Shown one piece after another: positions 54,791 to 62,597 of a stretch of DNA of 64,000 nucleotides. The stretch comes from Haloterrigena gelatinilytica (GTDB lineage: Archaea; Halobacteriota; Halobacteria; Halobacteriales; Natrialbaceae). The position numbers were made by a program, and so were the translations under genes. Under the pieces are notes generated by a model that was not told the origin of the DNA, made no database searches, and worked only from the letters and a program-made list of their open reading frames with translations. Numbering within the stretch: the first letter of the stretch is position 1; every line of letters begins with the position of its first letter. The DNA lies in the NCBI RefSeq assembly GCF_013342145.1, contig NZ_JABUQZ010000001.1, positions 930,001 to 994,000 of the forward strand. The letters are read 5' to 3'.

Positions 54791-55195
54791 TTAGGCGGAA
54801 TCCTCGCTTCCGAAGTAGGCAACCAGAGCGAAGACAGCGCCCCCAACACCGGTCATAACAAGACCAGCGGCGTCGTTAGCCACAACAATTTCATTCAGGG
54901 CGTTGAACACTTCGACAATCACCAGAAGTCCAAGCCCGCCAAATGTGACAATTTTTTCTTCCTTCCCCAGTCTCGATGGCGTAAACTGATTAGTCAATGC
55001 AGCAAGACCAAGAGCAGTCACTGAAAGAAGGAATGAGTAAGTGATTGAGAGATCACCGCCGGAACTCTCGTAGAGAGTGGTTGCAAGGTCGTAGCCGAAC
55101 GGATCGACTACACCAATTCCATACGATACGATTGCACCGATAACGAAGATCGGTGCGAGAACCATGTCAACGAAGTCTACTCGTCCTATTTGCAT
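54791..55195 (-). CDS. VP3-like four-TM virion membrane protein
   Basis: 134 residues with four TM helices (VDMVLAPIFVIGAIVSYGIG; SITYSFLLSVTALGLAALTN; IVTFGGLGLLVIVEVFNAL; LVMTGVGGAVFALVAYFGSE). Size and topology match VP3 of pleolipoviruses, the internal matrix-like protein of the lipid envelope. It is first in the structural operon and followed 25 bp later by the spike gene. Upstream lies a 24-bp imperfect palindrome. Confidence 0.85.
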   Translation of the reverse strand: MQIGRVDFVDMVLAPIFVIGAIVSYGIGVVDPFGYDLATTLYESSGGDLSITYSFLLSVTALGLAALTNQFTPSRLGKEEKIVTFGGLGLLVIVEVFNALNEIVVANDAAGLVMTGVGGAVFALVAYFGSEDSA

Positions 55196-55234
55196 GTATT
55201 GTATACCTCTTTGATTCGCTGTTCATCACGACAA

Positions 55235-55260
55235 ATCACTAAGTTGTATTACTTTGTGAT
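55235..55260. promoter_or_regulatory. Imperfect palindrome upstream of the structural operon
   Basis: Arms ATCACTAAG and CTTTGTGAT (one mismatch, 8-bp spacer) are centred ~52 bp before the VP3-like ATG, in the divergent promoter region. It is a candidate operator for the late operon and is different from the GTAAAC operators. Confidence 0.5.
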
Positions 55261-55375
55261 ATGTCGCTTCACCATTGGTAGGAAGGGGCCTAGTTAAAAG
55301 GTTTCGGACATATCAGTTAACATAGTGAACTGCACCTACAGAAACACTCATGGAATCTGACTTAAACATCAACAC

Positions 55376-55729
55376 ATGCTCAACCCACACGAACCCCTAT
55401 ACGCGAAAACAGTTGGATGGGCGAAGATGAAACTCGGAATGTGGGAGCCGTTGACTCCAGAAGGCCGTAACCCACATGCCGATAACACATACAGCAATCG
55501 AATGCGGCGTGTCCCGAACTGGGTAGTCAACGCCGCAAACGACTACTACGAAGGGTATCTAGACAAATACGGGCAACGACCGTATGGACAGGTAAAGCAC
55601 TTCAGCGGCAACAGTTTCGTCTATAAGGTTCATTTCAAGGCTGTATCACAGGGCCGAATCAAAGAAACAGTCTGGAGGAAACTGAAGGCATCTCGATCCG
55701 ACCGACTCCGTTCACGGCTTCATCTATGA
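55376..55729 (+). CDS. Hypothetical viral protein
   Basis: 117 residues, basic, no membrane segment. Aromatic-rich (YAKTVGWAKMKLGMWEPLTP; NDYYEGYLDKYGQRPYGQVK) and Arg-rich at the end (WRKLKASRSDRLRSRLHL), suggesting DNA contact. Divergent from the structural operon. No family recognised. Confidence 0.7.
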   Translation: MLNPHEPLYAKTVGWAKMKLGMWEPLTPEGRNPHADNTYSNRMRRVPNWVVNAANDYYEGYLDKYGQRPYGQVKHFSGNSFVYKVHFKAVSQGRIKETVWRKLKASRSDRLRSRLHL

Positions 55730-55796
55730 CTAACAACAAGTAATTCCTAATGACAGTTAGTAACACTGATGTAACTTGTCTCAATAATGAGAGTCA

Positions 55797-56543
55797 ATGG
55801 GATTAGCTGAAATTATTGGAGGGGTCAAACCATCTGCTGATGAAGTAGTAAAGGCCTCGAAAAAGTCGATGAAGTTGGGTGTGTTCTTGCTATCTTTTTC
55901 TGTACTTTTCACCATTATATTGATTGTTGCAGTAATATCTGAACTCATTGGAAGTGATGAAGGGAGTATGTTTGTTGACTGGGTGTTTAGTGAAACAGTT
56001 GCTGTGATTGTTACTGTTTCCTTGATCCTTCCCGGTCTATTTGCGTTCAAAATGGGGGTGCAGTTTTTTAACAAAGAAGAAAATGGATGGGCAGAAGCTT
56101 TGAGCGATGTGATTTTTGGTCCCGCTATGTTCTTAGCAGGAGCTGGGTTTATTAGCATCGCCACATTCATTTCTGAAGAAATCTACTCTGGGCAGGTATA
56201 TGATTTCGATGAGTTAATTTTTGCAAATATATTCACGCTAATCGTCTCATCCTTCACAGTAATCGGGCTTGGAGCATTATTGTATGGTTTTTCGGTTTCC
56301 ATCCTCTCTCTATACAGAATCCTTCCTATTCTGAATGTGTTTAAGCAAAGAATCAGAGCATGGGTGAAAAGAATGGTAGAATGGAAGTTCCATATTGGTG
56401 TCTATCGATATGCACGATACAGGGATATTACGCTCTTTAGAGCATATCTGGAGGTTTATTATGGAAAGCAGGACATCTCTGTTAGTGAATTGATATTGGG
56501 TCGTGCTTCCAGACTAGTTACTCCTGCTAAAGAAGACAAGTAA
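55797..56543 (+). CDS. Hypothetical membrane protein of the element
   Basis: 248 residues with four TM helices (VFLLSFSVLFTIILIVAVIS; VAVIVTVSLILPGLFAFKMG; IFGPAMFLAGAGFISIATFI; IFTLIVSSFTVIGLGALLYG) and a basic C-terminal cytoplasmic part (FKQRIRAWVKRMVEWKFHIG). The TAA stop lies within the palindromic operator of the next gene. Function unknown. Confidence 0.75.
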   Translation: MGLAEIIGGVKPSADEVVKASKKSMKLGVFLLSFSVLFTIILIVAVISELIGSDEGSMFVDWVFSETVAVIVTVSLILPGLFAFKMGVQFFNKEENGWAEALSDVIFGPAMFLAGAGFISIATFISEEIYSGQVYDFDELIFANIFTLIVSSFTVIGLGALLYGFSVSILSLYRILPILNVFKQRIRAWVKRMVEWKFHIGVYRYARYRDITLFRAYLEVYYGKQDISVSELILGRASRLVTPAKEDK

Positions 56544-56557
56544 ACTTACAAGTTTAC
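56540..56557. promoter_or_regulatory. Palindromic operator, copy 1
   Basis: GTAAACTTACAAGTTTAC: 8-bp perfect arms around AC. Sits 18 bp before ATG 56576. Identical to copy 2 (58441) and close to copy 3 (61843). Confidence 0.75.
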
Positions 56558-56575
56558 CATCTAAGCAACCATCAT

Positions 56576-57502
56576 ATGACCGAACAAGAAGACAACGGAG
56601 AAGACGAGAAATCTGAATACAACGTTAGTATCCCGATATATTCCTTCCCGGCAGAAGGTCGCCTATCAAGCGAAAGGGTCCCTGAAGACGAATCTGGCGT
56701 GCCGGATTTTGTCAATTCCCTAGATGACTTCAACAAAATTCGATACAAAACCTCAAATATTCATATTAATTCGGCTCTCTTCTTCGCGGATGAAGTCAAA
56801 AGAATTGAAAAGCATCTTGTTGGGAAGACTGACCCAGAAGAGGATGAACCACGATTAGATACTCGAATCCCCATTGGAAACCGACATGACATATACGTAG
56901 TGAACTCTGTAACCAGTACAGTTTCTTTTTTAGAAGCCGTGGTCAACGAGTTCTATGATACTCACTTGGATATAGCAGAGGAATCTAACGAATTGGCTTT
57001 TGATAGAGATAGAGAGAAAATCGCTGTTCAAAACGACGATTTCTATGATCTGCTGACGAAATTTGACAAAATTGAGGATCAGGATTTTGAGCGTCTCCCA
57101 GTACTAAAGAAATATCAATATTTGCTCTCTTTTTCGGGTAATAATCCTTTTGATCATGGGAGTGAACCATATCAGAGTACATACTTAGTGAAGCAATGGC
57201 GAAATCGTCTAGTTCATGCTCAAGTAGAGTGGATTGATTTCGGCGAGGGACCAAGTTTTGCAAAATCATTAGAAGGAAAGTTCGAGAAGAATCCCATTGG
57301 AACAGACCTTCCGTTTCCAAGATCATATCTGAGTTATGATTGCTCAAAGTGGTGCATTGAGAGCGCATTTGAATTTGTAGAGGAGTTCTATAATAGGATG
57401 AATGTGGAGCCTCCTGTCCATATTAAGAACCATATGGGGGACCTCTGGGAGGTTGATTCAATAATCCATGTTGAAGAAGCAGATGATACCGGAGAGAGTT
57501 GA
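56576..57502 (+). CDS. HEPN-like (RxxxxH) protein, possible RNase or defence factor
   Basis: 308 residues, soluble. The helix SVTSTVSFLEAVVNEFYDTH (~111-130) and the later QWRNRLVHAQ (R209-x4-H214) are the two landmarks of HEPN domains, whose RxxxxH motif is the catalytic site of many toxin and antiviral RNases. The N-terminus begins MTEQEDNGED, the same six residues as the 58478 product, and both genes share the operator and its spacing. Not assigned to a named subfamily. An immunity or superinfection-exclusion role is inference. Confidence 0.7.
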   Translation: MTEQEDNGEDEKSEYNVSIPIYSFPAEGRLSSERVPEDESGVPDFVNSLDDFNKIRYKTSNIHINSALFFADEVKRIEKHLVGKTDPEEDEPRLDTRIPIGNRHDIYVVNSVTSTVSFLEAVVNEFYDTHLDIAEESNELAFDRDREKIAVQNDDFYDLLTKFDKIEDQDFERLPVLKKYQYLLSFSGNNPFDHGSEPYQSTYLVKQWRNRLVHAQVEWIDFGEGPSFAKSLEGKFEKNPIGTDLPFPRSYLSYDCSKWCIESAFEFVEEFYNRMNVEPPVHIKNHMGDLWEVDSIIHVEEADDTGES

Positions 57503-57536
57503 ATAGTTTTCTTGGCTATATGATGTTTCCAAACAG

Positions 57537-58376
57537 TCAGATTTGGTATTCATGTGACTCTGGCTCGGGCTGAACATGATATAACCCATCTTCTTTCTTC
57601 CCTTCGTCAATCACTTCTTCCAGATTCTTCTCCTCAAACACCCCAAAGGAAGTCCTCCAAAACTCTCGTTCAGACACGTTCTCACCCGGAGCAACACTCT
57701 CCAGTTTCAACGTAAGTTCACACGGAAGAACCGTGCTTCGGTCCTCCAGCAGATCACCCAGTAGAGCCTCGATTTTCGATAACCGGAATCCCGCTGACTC
57801 ATCCCCACCGAGAAGATTCCGATAAAACATCACACCTGCCTTATACTCTATGTAGTCTGAAGTCTGAGCAGGCATAAAGTGCGATTCAAACCCTTCCGAA
57901 TCCTTCTTACCCAAAATTGCTGTACTCCGATAATGTTCCACCGTCTCACCAGTTATTTTGTCTGTTATCTCCAAATCTGCTATGAGGTTCATCTCTTCGA
58001 CGTGAGCGTTCCCCTCATTGCGAAGGTAGAACACCACTTCGTCACCATCTGGATACCACCTTTCAATAATAATCGCCGGAGAATTAGCGGCTTCGGCCCA
58101 TCCTGCCTGCTCTTCCATGATTTCGACTTGCTGGGATTGCAAACGTAGCATCCCGAAGTACAGCACTGCCAGCAACACAGAAACGAGAATAGTTCCAACT
58201 GGAGAGAAGATAGTAACTGCGTCTACGAAGTCTAATCCAGTTTGTGTCGATAGAAAATATGCCAGCGGCAGAATAGAGGCGGTATAAAGTATGACAACTA
58301 CGAATGCGGCAACGGTGATGATCGAATTGTTTTCGAGGAAATCACCGATTTGAGATCGTATCTGTGAGATAGCCAT
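57537..58376 (-). CDS. Membrane protein with C-terminal soluble domain, hypothetical
   Basis: ~279 residues. Two TM helices (IITVAAFVVVILYTASILPL; FSPVGTILVSVLLAVLYFGM) followed by a short helix and a ~180-residue beta-rich domain (SPAIIIERWYPDGDEVVFYL; NEGNAHVEEMNLIADLEITD). The topology is like many phage- and virus-borne sensor or pore proteins, but no motif is decisive. It is convergent with the HEPN-like gene. Start MAISQIRSQIGDF at 58376 preferred over 58415. Confidence 0.75.
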   Translation of the reverse strand: MAISQIRSQIGDFLENNSIITVAAFVVVILYTASILPLAYFLSTQTGLDFVDAVTIFSPVGTILVSVLLAVLYFGMLRLQSQQVEIMEEQAGWAEAANSPAIIIERWYPDGDEVVFYLRNEGNAHVEEMNLIADLEITDKITGETVEHYRSTAILGKKDSEGFESHFMPAQTSDYIEYKAGVMFYRNLLGGDESAGFRLSKIEALLGDLLEDRSTVLPCELTLKLESVAPGENVSEREFWRTSFGVFEEKNLEEVIDEGKKEDGLYHVQPEPESHEYQI

Positions 58377-58440
58377 ATTTACCAACAATTCTGATTCCTC
58401 TTTTCTTTTACCCAAGGTAATGAGACTGGTTTTCAGACAA

Positions 58441-58458
58441 GTAAACTTACAAGTTTAC
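58441..58458. promoter_or_regulatory. Palindromic operator, copy 2
   Basis: GTAAACTTACAAGTTTAC, identical to copy 1; 19 bp before ATG 58478 and also between divergent genes, so it could regulate both. Confidence 0.75.
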
Positions 58459-58477
58459 CAGCCAACGAACGCTCCAT

Positions 58478-58918
58478 ATGACCGAACAAGAAGACGAACA
58501 AGAGGATGTGGAAATAGCGGCGATCTACATGCAACCCCCAAACGAATCCTTCTACGAAAAATACATTGAGGGATGCAAAGACGCAACCACTGACCCTGAC
58601 CCGACAATCTACATCGATAACAACATTGACGAAATGGAACGCACAAAGTTCCAACAATTATTGGAAGACCTTGCTATGACTCAGTACGACGTAATCGTGA
58701 CTACTGATCACGATACGTTCCCATCTAACGATGGCGGACTAATGGCTATATTCCTATTTCTGGTGTCCTACCACAACATCACAGTCCGGTACTCTGTATT
58801 CGATGATGAAATGGACGGCCAGCTGCTCCCGCACTTTGAATGGGATTCAGGATTCGATAAAGCAGTCGAACGACACAATCTGCATGGACTCAAAGGAAAG
58901 TACACCGGGAGATACTGA
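58478..58918 (+). CDS. Hypothetical protein, distantly resolvase-fold-like
   Basis: 146 residues, acidic, no membrane segment. The order IAAIYMQPPNESFYEKYIEG, FQQLLEDLAMTQYDVIVTTD, NITVRYSVFDDEMDG resembles the beta-alpha-beta pattern of serine-resolvase N-domains ("LLxxLxxxxYDVIVxxDxD"), but the catalytic Ser and Arg are missing, so it would be inactive. Assignment is weak. Same N-terminal MTEQED as the HEPN-like protein and the same operator. Confidence 0.65.
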   Translation: MTEQEDEQEDVEIAAIYMQPPNESFYEKYIEGCKDATTDPDPTIYIDNNIDEMERTKFQQLLEDLAMTQYDVIVTTDHDTFPSNDGGLMAIFLFLVSYHNITVRYSVFDDEMDGQLLPHFEWDSGFDKAVERHNLHGLKGKYTGRY

Positions 58919-58920
58919 TT

Positions 58921-59367
58921 CTATAGAGTATCCGGGTTCCACTCCGTCAACCGAGTTGCATCAGAAAGAACCTCTACTGTATCAGGATTCCAGTCCCACT
59001 CAATATCTTCAGGGTCAACACTCGCGTCATCATCCGTCAGAACATCGGAAAACGGGGTATCAATCCAGTCAAACCACTCTAACAACTCATCGAACGGCTC
59101 TGCATCATTGTTGTCGGAAGACAAGATGATGATGTTGTCACTGCCATCCATGTAGATGTCTCCAGAATCGCCGTGATAGATGATTAGTTGCCAGATGTCT
59201 CCATCGGTATCATTCATATATTCAACATCATCACATACGCCAAGAGCGATGATATTGATCCGTGAATCAAGTGTTGCAGACGCAACCACCCTTCCGTCAT
59301 TACGCACTTCAACACCTTCTGCATCCAGTTTCTCAGTGAACTGCTCGACAGGAGTCTCGATTTTCAT
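58921..59367 (-). CDS. Acidic hypothetical viral protein
   Basis: 148 residues, very acidic, predicted mostly beta in the first 100 residues (VEVRNDGRVVASATLDSRIN; IWQLIIYHGDSGDIYMDGSD), ending in repeated WNPDT motifs (WDWNPDTVEV, TEWNPDTL). No family recognised. Last gene of the minus-strand block that begins at 60849. Confidence 0.7.
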   Translation of the reverse strand: MKIETPVEQFTEKLDAEGVEVRNDGRVVASATLDSRINIIALGVCDDVEYMNDTDGDIWQLIIYHGDSGDIYMDGSDNIIILSSDNNDAEPFDELLEWFDWIDTPFSDVLTDDDASVDPEDIEWDWNPDTVEVLSDATRLTEWNPDTL

Positions 59368-59430
59368 ACCTGTTGATTAGTCTGTCCAGTGAAAACTATT
59401 CTGGGAACAACACCGCGAAAAACAACCGGG

Positions 59431-59562
59431 TTACTGCGAGGGAATCAGGGTATATCGACAGCCGTCGCCCATACAGCACTTTGCTGCCTGTGGTTCCCCA
59501 CGATGCTTGATCAGGGATGATACCATTGTCTGCCGGTTACACGACGGACACTTCCGATTCAT
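59431..59562 (-). CDS. Small Cys-rich zinc-binding protein (43 aa)
   Basis: 43 residues: KCPSCNRQT and KCCMGDGCRYT provide five or six Cys for one zinc site. ATG overlaps the stop of the upstream 94-aa gene (ATGA), so it is co-translated. One of four tiny Cys-rich proteins in the window. Confidence 0.7.
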   Translation of the reverse strand: MNRKCPSCNRQTMVSSLIKHRGEPQAAKCCMGDGCRYTLIPSQ

Positions 59563-59843
59563 CGCTTATCACCCCGATTCTTTGGAGGGCAATCAGTTTC
59601 ATGAAGAAGGACTGCTGGATTACTGATCCGAACAGCCCTCACAGTTCCATGGGCGATTGCTCTATCATCGCTACTCCAACAGATTTCGTAGTGATTCTTC
59701 TCTACTTTTTCCCACTCATTTCCTGTGAGACTAGCTTGATATTCAACCCAATCCATCGCCTTATCACGATCTCCAAAGGCAAGACTGCCAGATGTTTCGT
59801 CTTTCACGGAGTAATCCGCTATCCAAATCCAAACACCCTTCAT
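59559..59843 (-). CDS. Hypothetical viral protein (94 aa)
   Basis: 94 residues, aromatic-rich N-terminus (MKGVWIWIADYSVKDETSGS) and a helix (DKAMDWVEYQASLTGNEWEK). Overlaps both neighbours by 4 bp: its ATG with the stop of the 95-aa gene, its stop with the zinc-binding gene. No family recognised. Confidence 0.7.
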   Translation of the reverse strand: MKGVWIWIADYSVKDETSGSLAFGDRDKAMDWVEYQASLTGNEWEKVEKNHYEICWSSDDRAIAHGTVRAVRISNPAVLLHETDCPPKNRGDKR

Positions 59844-60124
59844 CGCTTACCACCCCGGTTGTCGAGGCCACGCAGAATCGCCCGCAGATGAGCCAAGAAT
59901 TGTGGGATGTCCTTTCGAGCAATGACGACCTCACACGTCATCCCGCCCATATCCTGCTGATACGACGCGATATACCCACTACCCAGCAACCACGATGGCA
60001 ACTTACCTGAGACAGTAAGATTCCCCGAAGCACCGATCTCCACTGACATCGAACTGGAAGGTGCTTTGCGGTTATGCACTTCGCAAAGGCTCTGGATCGC
60101 TGTCTCCGCGAGTACTTCACTCAT
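59840..60124 (-). CDS. Hypothetical viral protein (~94 aa)
   Basis: Start MSEVLAETAIQSLCEVHNRK at 60124 (or two codons earlier at 60130); both overlap the stop of the 81-aa gene. Mixed alpha/beta: VEIGASGNLTVSGKLPSWLL, CEVVIARKDIPQFLAHLRAI. No motif recognised. Confidence 0.65.
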   Translation of the reverse strand: MSEVLAETAIQSLCEVHNRKAPSSSMSVEIGASGNLTVSGKLPSWLLGSGYIASYQQDMGGMTCEVVIARKDIPQFLAHLRAILRGLDNRGGKR

Positions 60125-60362
60125 CGTCATCACCTCCGAACACTTCTTCAGCGATTTCATCAGCCCGTTCTTCTGCCTCTTCAAGTGTTGTCCAGTCACC
60201 TAACGAACCGTACCCGATCAATTCACATTCCCGCATCACTTCAGTATCCCAATTCATGAGATGGACAACATCACGAGGCTTATCGGGAACGTATCGGGTC
60301 AGAACTTCATTTTCACCGGCTTCAGGGTCGTCGTAGAACGCCACGTAGCGAACTTTACTCAT
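60117..60362 (-). CDS. Acidic small viral protein (81 aa)
   Basis: 81 residues, starts MSKVRYVAFYDDPEAGENEV and ends in an acidic helix (EEAEERADEIAEEVFGGDDD). Overlaps the upstream gene by 8 bp. No family recognised; the size and charge resemble DNA-mimic or small regulatory proteins, but nothing proves this. Confidence 0.65.
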   Translation of the reverse strand: MSKVRYVAFYDDPEAGENEVLTRYVPDKPRDVVHLMNWDTEVMRECELIGYGSLGDWTTLEEAEERADEIAEEVFGGDDDE

Positions 60363-60783
60363 TGCGAATCACCTCGACTCCGGTGCCGATCTCGTAGTCA
60401 ATCTCCCCGATTTCACCTTCCTGTTCCTCCAGAAATTCGATTAACTCCATGATGTTGTCCGTGCTGATCAGGCTGATGAAGTTGTACTTCATCTGCGCTG
60501 TTGACCGCTTGCGTGCCCGGAAATCCACTGCACACGGAACATCGCACGAGACAACAACATCACGCACCAATTCATCGCCCTTCTCGCCCCGAATATCAAG
60601 TTCGAGTACGGGCTGAACAGGGTCTGAGCGTGACTTCTGCCCAGTCTTTGCATTCACATTGATGTCTTCAGTTGCTTCGGGATTGAGCCGGTGAAGTTCT
60701 CGCTTGATGTTGGCCGCGAGTAGTTCTGCGAGTGTTACTGTATTCGGTTCCTCTGCTTCTGCAATGGTTGTATTTCGGTTCAT
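60355..60783 (-). CDS. Hypothetical viral protein, first gene of the minus-strand early block
   Basis: About 142 residues from ATG 60783 (MNRNTTIAEAEEPNTVTLAE); an in-frame upstream ATG at 60849 is possible. Contains LAANIKRELHRLNPEATEDI and a strand-rich part (LVRDVVVSCDVPCAVDFRAR; MKYNFISLISTDNIMELIEF). No family recognised. It diverges from the second integrase across the region with the 26-bp palindrome. Confidence 0.7.
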   Translation of the reverse strand: MNRNTTIAEAEEPNTVTLAELLAANIKRELHRLNPEATEDINVNAKTGQKSRSDPVQPVLELDIRGEKGDELVRDVVVSCDVPCAVDFRARKRSTAQMKYNFISLISTDNIMELIEFLEEQEGEIGEIDYEIGTGVEVIRNE

Positions 60784-60925
60784 AGTTTGATTCTCCGTTG
60801 CCTGAATCTTGGACATGGTTTGCTTCAAGGCTGTCCTATCAGACTTCATATAAATATTTCTTGTAGGGGGTCTTAGAATTAATGGAGTTTGGAACTTTAC
60901 TGTAGAACTGGAGGGTTCGAGAACT

Positions 60926-60951
60926 TACGCTATATCTATAGATATAGCGTA
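60926..60951. promoter_or_regulatory. Perfect 26-bp palindrome between divergent operons
   Basis: Arms TACGCTATATCTA and its exact complement meet at 60938/60939 with no spacer. Lies between the 60783 gene and the short integrase, in a 275-bp non-coding gap. It could be an operator for a dimeric repressor or a recombinase-accessory site; a TATA-like TATATCTATAGATATA lies inside it. Confidence 0.7.
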
Positions 60952-61124
60952 GACTCTCACTGACACCCCCGACGCTTTGATTTCTACAGATAATTAGGTA
61001 ATAGTCTGTAAAGCGATTCTACCCGAACTACTCAGACCCTCGAAAATCGGCGTATTAGTAAGTGATATTACTCAGTAGTAACCTTTTTCCTACAGGATTG
61101 TCTTAGTAAAAGTGTGTAGAAACA

Positions 61125-61790
61125 ATGAGACTGAAAGATCATAGAAACGACTCATCAGCAAAGAAGGTCATCTTCAGCGACAAAGAATTTGAACAGCTCC
61201 TCGACTGCGCCGACACACGAGAGAACCCGGAAGTCGAGGAAATGACAGAACGTATCGCGGAAGATAGGGCAATTCTCGAACTCGGAGGATATGCAGGCCT
61301 CCGTCGAGAAGAAATCGCTCACGCACGGGCTACAAGTGTCTACACGGACGTTCACAACGTGCGCTATATCGAGGTCTTCGGAAAGGACACTGGTGATCAA
61401 AGTGCCGAAGTCAAGAAACGGCGGAATGCCTACCTTCCAGATCGTGTTGCCAAGGCAATTCGCAACGTGATGGCAACGAAAGGAATCCGACCAAACGATG
61501 TCGATGATGACACTGAAATCTTCGATATTTCAGACGAAGCAATTCGATACCGAATTGACCGAATCTCGGAACGCATGGCTGAAGAAACCGGGAACAGTGA
61601 CTGGGAATATCTCTCCTGTCACGATCTCCGGCGACGATATGCACAACGCCATCTGGTCGAGTTAGGTACGAATCCTCGGCACGTCATGGAATGGGGCGGC
61701 TGGTCGTCATTCAGAGCGATTGAACCGTATCTGAGCGAACCAACGGAGAAGGCGATGGCTCAGGAACTTGAGCGAGTTGGGTTGGAATAG
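61125..61790 (+). CDS. Catalytic-domain-only tyrosine recombinase (SNJ2-type short integrase)
   Basis: 221 residues, lacking the N-terminal core-binding domain. Catalytic set: Arg in GYAGLRREEIAHA, Lys/beta-hairpin in FGKDTGDQSAEVKKRR, HDLRRRYAQR (HxxR), GWSSFRAIEPYL with the Tyr. The temperate pleolipovirus SNJ2 is known for an integrase with only the catalytic domain conserved. It is an independent second recombinase of the element and could act in integration, excision or inversion. Preceded by the palindrome region. Confidence 0.88.
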   Translation: MRLKDHRNDSSAKKVIFSDKEFEQLLDCADTRENPEVEEMTERIAEDRAILELGGYAGLRREEIAHARATSVYTDVHNVRYIEVFGKDTGDQSAEVKKRRNAYLPDRVAKAIRNVMATKGIRPNDVDDDTEIFDISDEAIRYRIDRISERMAEETGNSDWEYLSCHDLRRRYAQRHLVELGTNPRHVMEWGGWSSFRAIEPYLSEPTEKAMAQELERVGLE

Positions 61791-61842
61791 ACACACCAGA
61801 TTTCGTGAGTTCTTCTTGGCTGGTTTTCTGGACAGTAAACCA

Positions 61843-61860
61843 GTAAACCTACGAGTTTAC
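61843..61860. promoter_or_regulatory. Palindromic operator, copy 3 (diverged)
   Basis: GTAAACCTACGAGTTTAC differs from copies 1 and 2 at two inner positions, retaining 6-bp arms. An extra half site (CAGTAAAC) precedes it at 61833. It lies 59 bp before ATG 61920, upstream of that gene's TATA box rather than downstream. Confidence 0.7.
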
Positions 61861-61890
61861 TCGAAAGCAAAAATGACAGCCCCGAAACCC

Positions 61891-61898
61891 TTTAACTA
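61891..61898 (+). promoter_or_regulatory. TATA box
   Basis: TTTAACTA is centred about 26 bp before ATG 61920, fitting a leaderless transcript controlled by operator copy 3. Confidence 0.55.
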
Positions 61899-61919
61899 GC
61901 ATATCACCAAGTAATATTG

Positions 61920-62417
61920 ATGACTAATATTGAGAAATTAGAAGCAGAAGAACTGAATAAAACCAACAACCGGCTCGAAGAAATCGCACAGGAACACGCC
62001 GAACTACAAGCCGCACTCCCCCACATCATCCAAGAAACCATTCAGAGCCTATCAGAAGAAGAAATCCAGCGAATCAGAAACGATTCCACGAATAAAGTTG
62101 TGAGTGGGGAAGTCGCACAAATCATTCCACCAGCGAAACAGACGAAATACTTCATCGAAGAACTTGCCACAGATACCTCGATGAAGAACTTCATCTCCGG
62201 CAAATACATGATTGTGATCTGGCCGGACGGCAAACCATCACTACTCGATCAATACCTACCATTCGGGGAAGTGAACAGCCATTTAGTAGTGAGTGATTCG
62301 GTCTGGTTCGCCGAAGGCGAAGAAGTCGGATTAGTCGTTGAAGATACCGGATACAAGTTCGGGAATGAGGACTCTCTGTATGAAGTAACCGAAACACCGG
62401 GTGATTCCGATGAGTGA
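61920..62417 (+). CDS. Hypothetical viral protein with N-terminal coiled coil
   Basis: 165 residues. Residues ~1-65 are a long charged helix likely to form a coiled coil (EKLEAEELNKTNNRLEEIAQ...EEIQRIRND), followed by a small beta-rich domain (KYMIVIWPDGKPSLLDQYLP; VVSDSVWFAEGEEVGLVVED). No family recognised. Stop overlaps the next gene's ATG region by 8 bp. Confidence 0.7.
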   Translation: MTNIEKLEAEELNKTNNRLEEIAQEHAELQAALPHIIQETIQSLSEEEIQRIRNDSTNKVVSGEVAQIIPPAKQTKYFIEELATDTSMKNFISGKYMIVIWPDGKPSLLDQYLPFGEVNSHLVVSDSVWFAEGEEVGLVVEDTGYKFGNEDSLYEVTETPGDSDE

Positions 62418-62592
62418 CGACGTATTGATGATGGGATCGGAAGACGAATGCGCTCAATGCGGAGACGAACCATCCCATCTTAACGAATCACCAGCCCCAT
62501 TCCCTGACTACGATTTGATGCAGCACTACCATTGCCATGACTGCCACAACCAATTGTCTTCAGCCAGTCAGAGGCAATGCCACCTCATTTAA
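62410..62592 (+). CDS. Small zinc-binding protein (60 aa)
   Basis: 60 residues. ECAQCGDEP and HYHCHDCHNQL form a CxxC...HxxCHxC zinc site. Coupled to the preceding gene by an 8-bp overlap. The ORB-like repeat copy 3 starts 6 bp after its stop. Confidence 0.7.
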   Translation: MSDDVLMMGSEDECAQCGDEPSHLNESPAPFPDYDLMQHYHCHDCHNQLSSASQRQCHLI

Positions 62593-62597
62593 CCACT

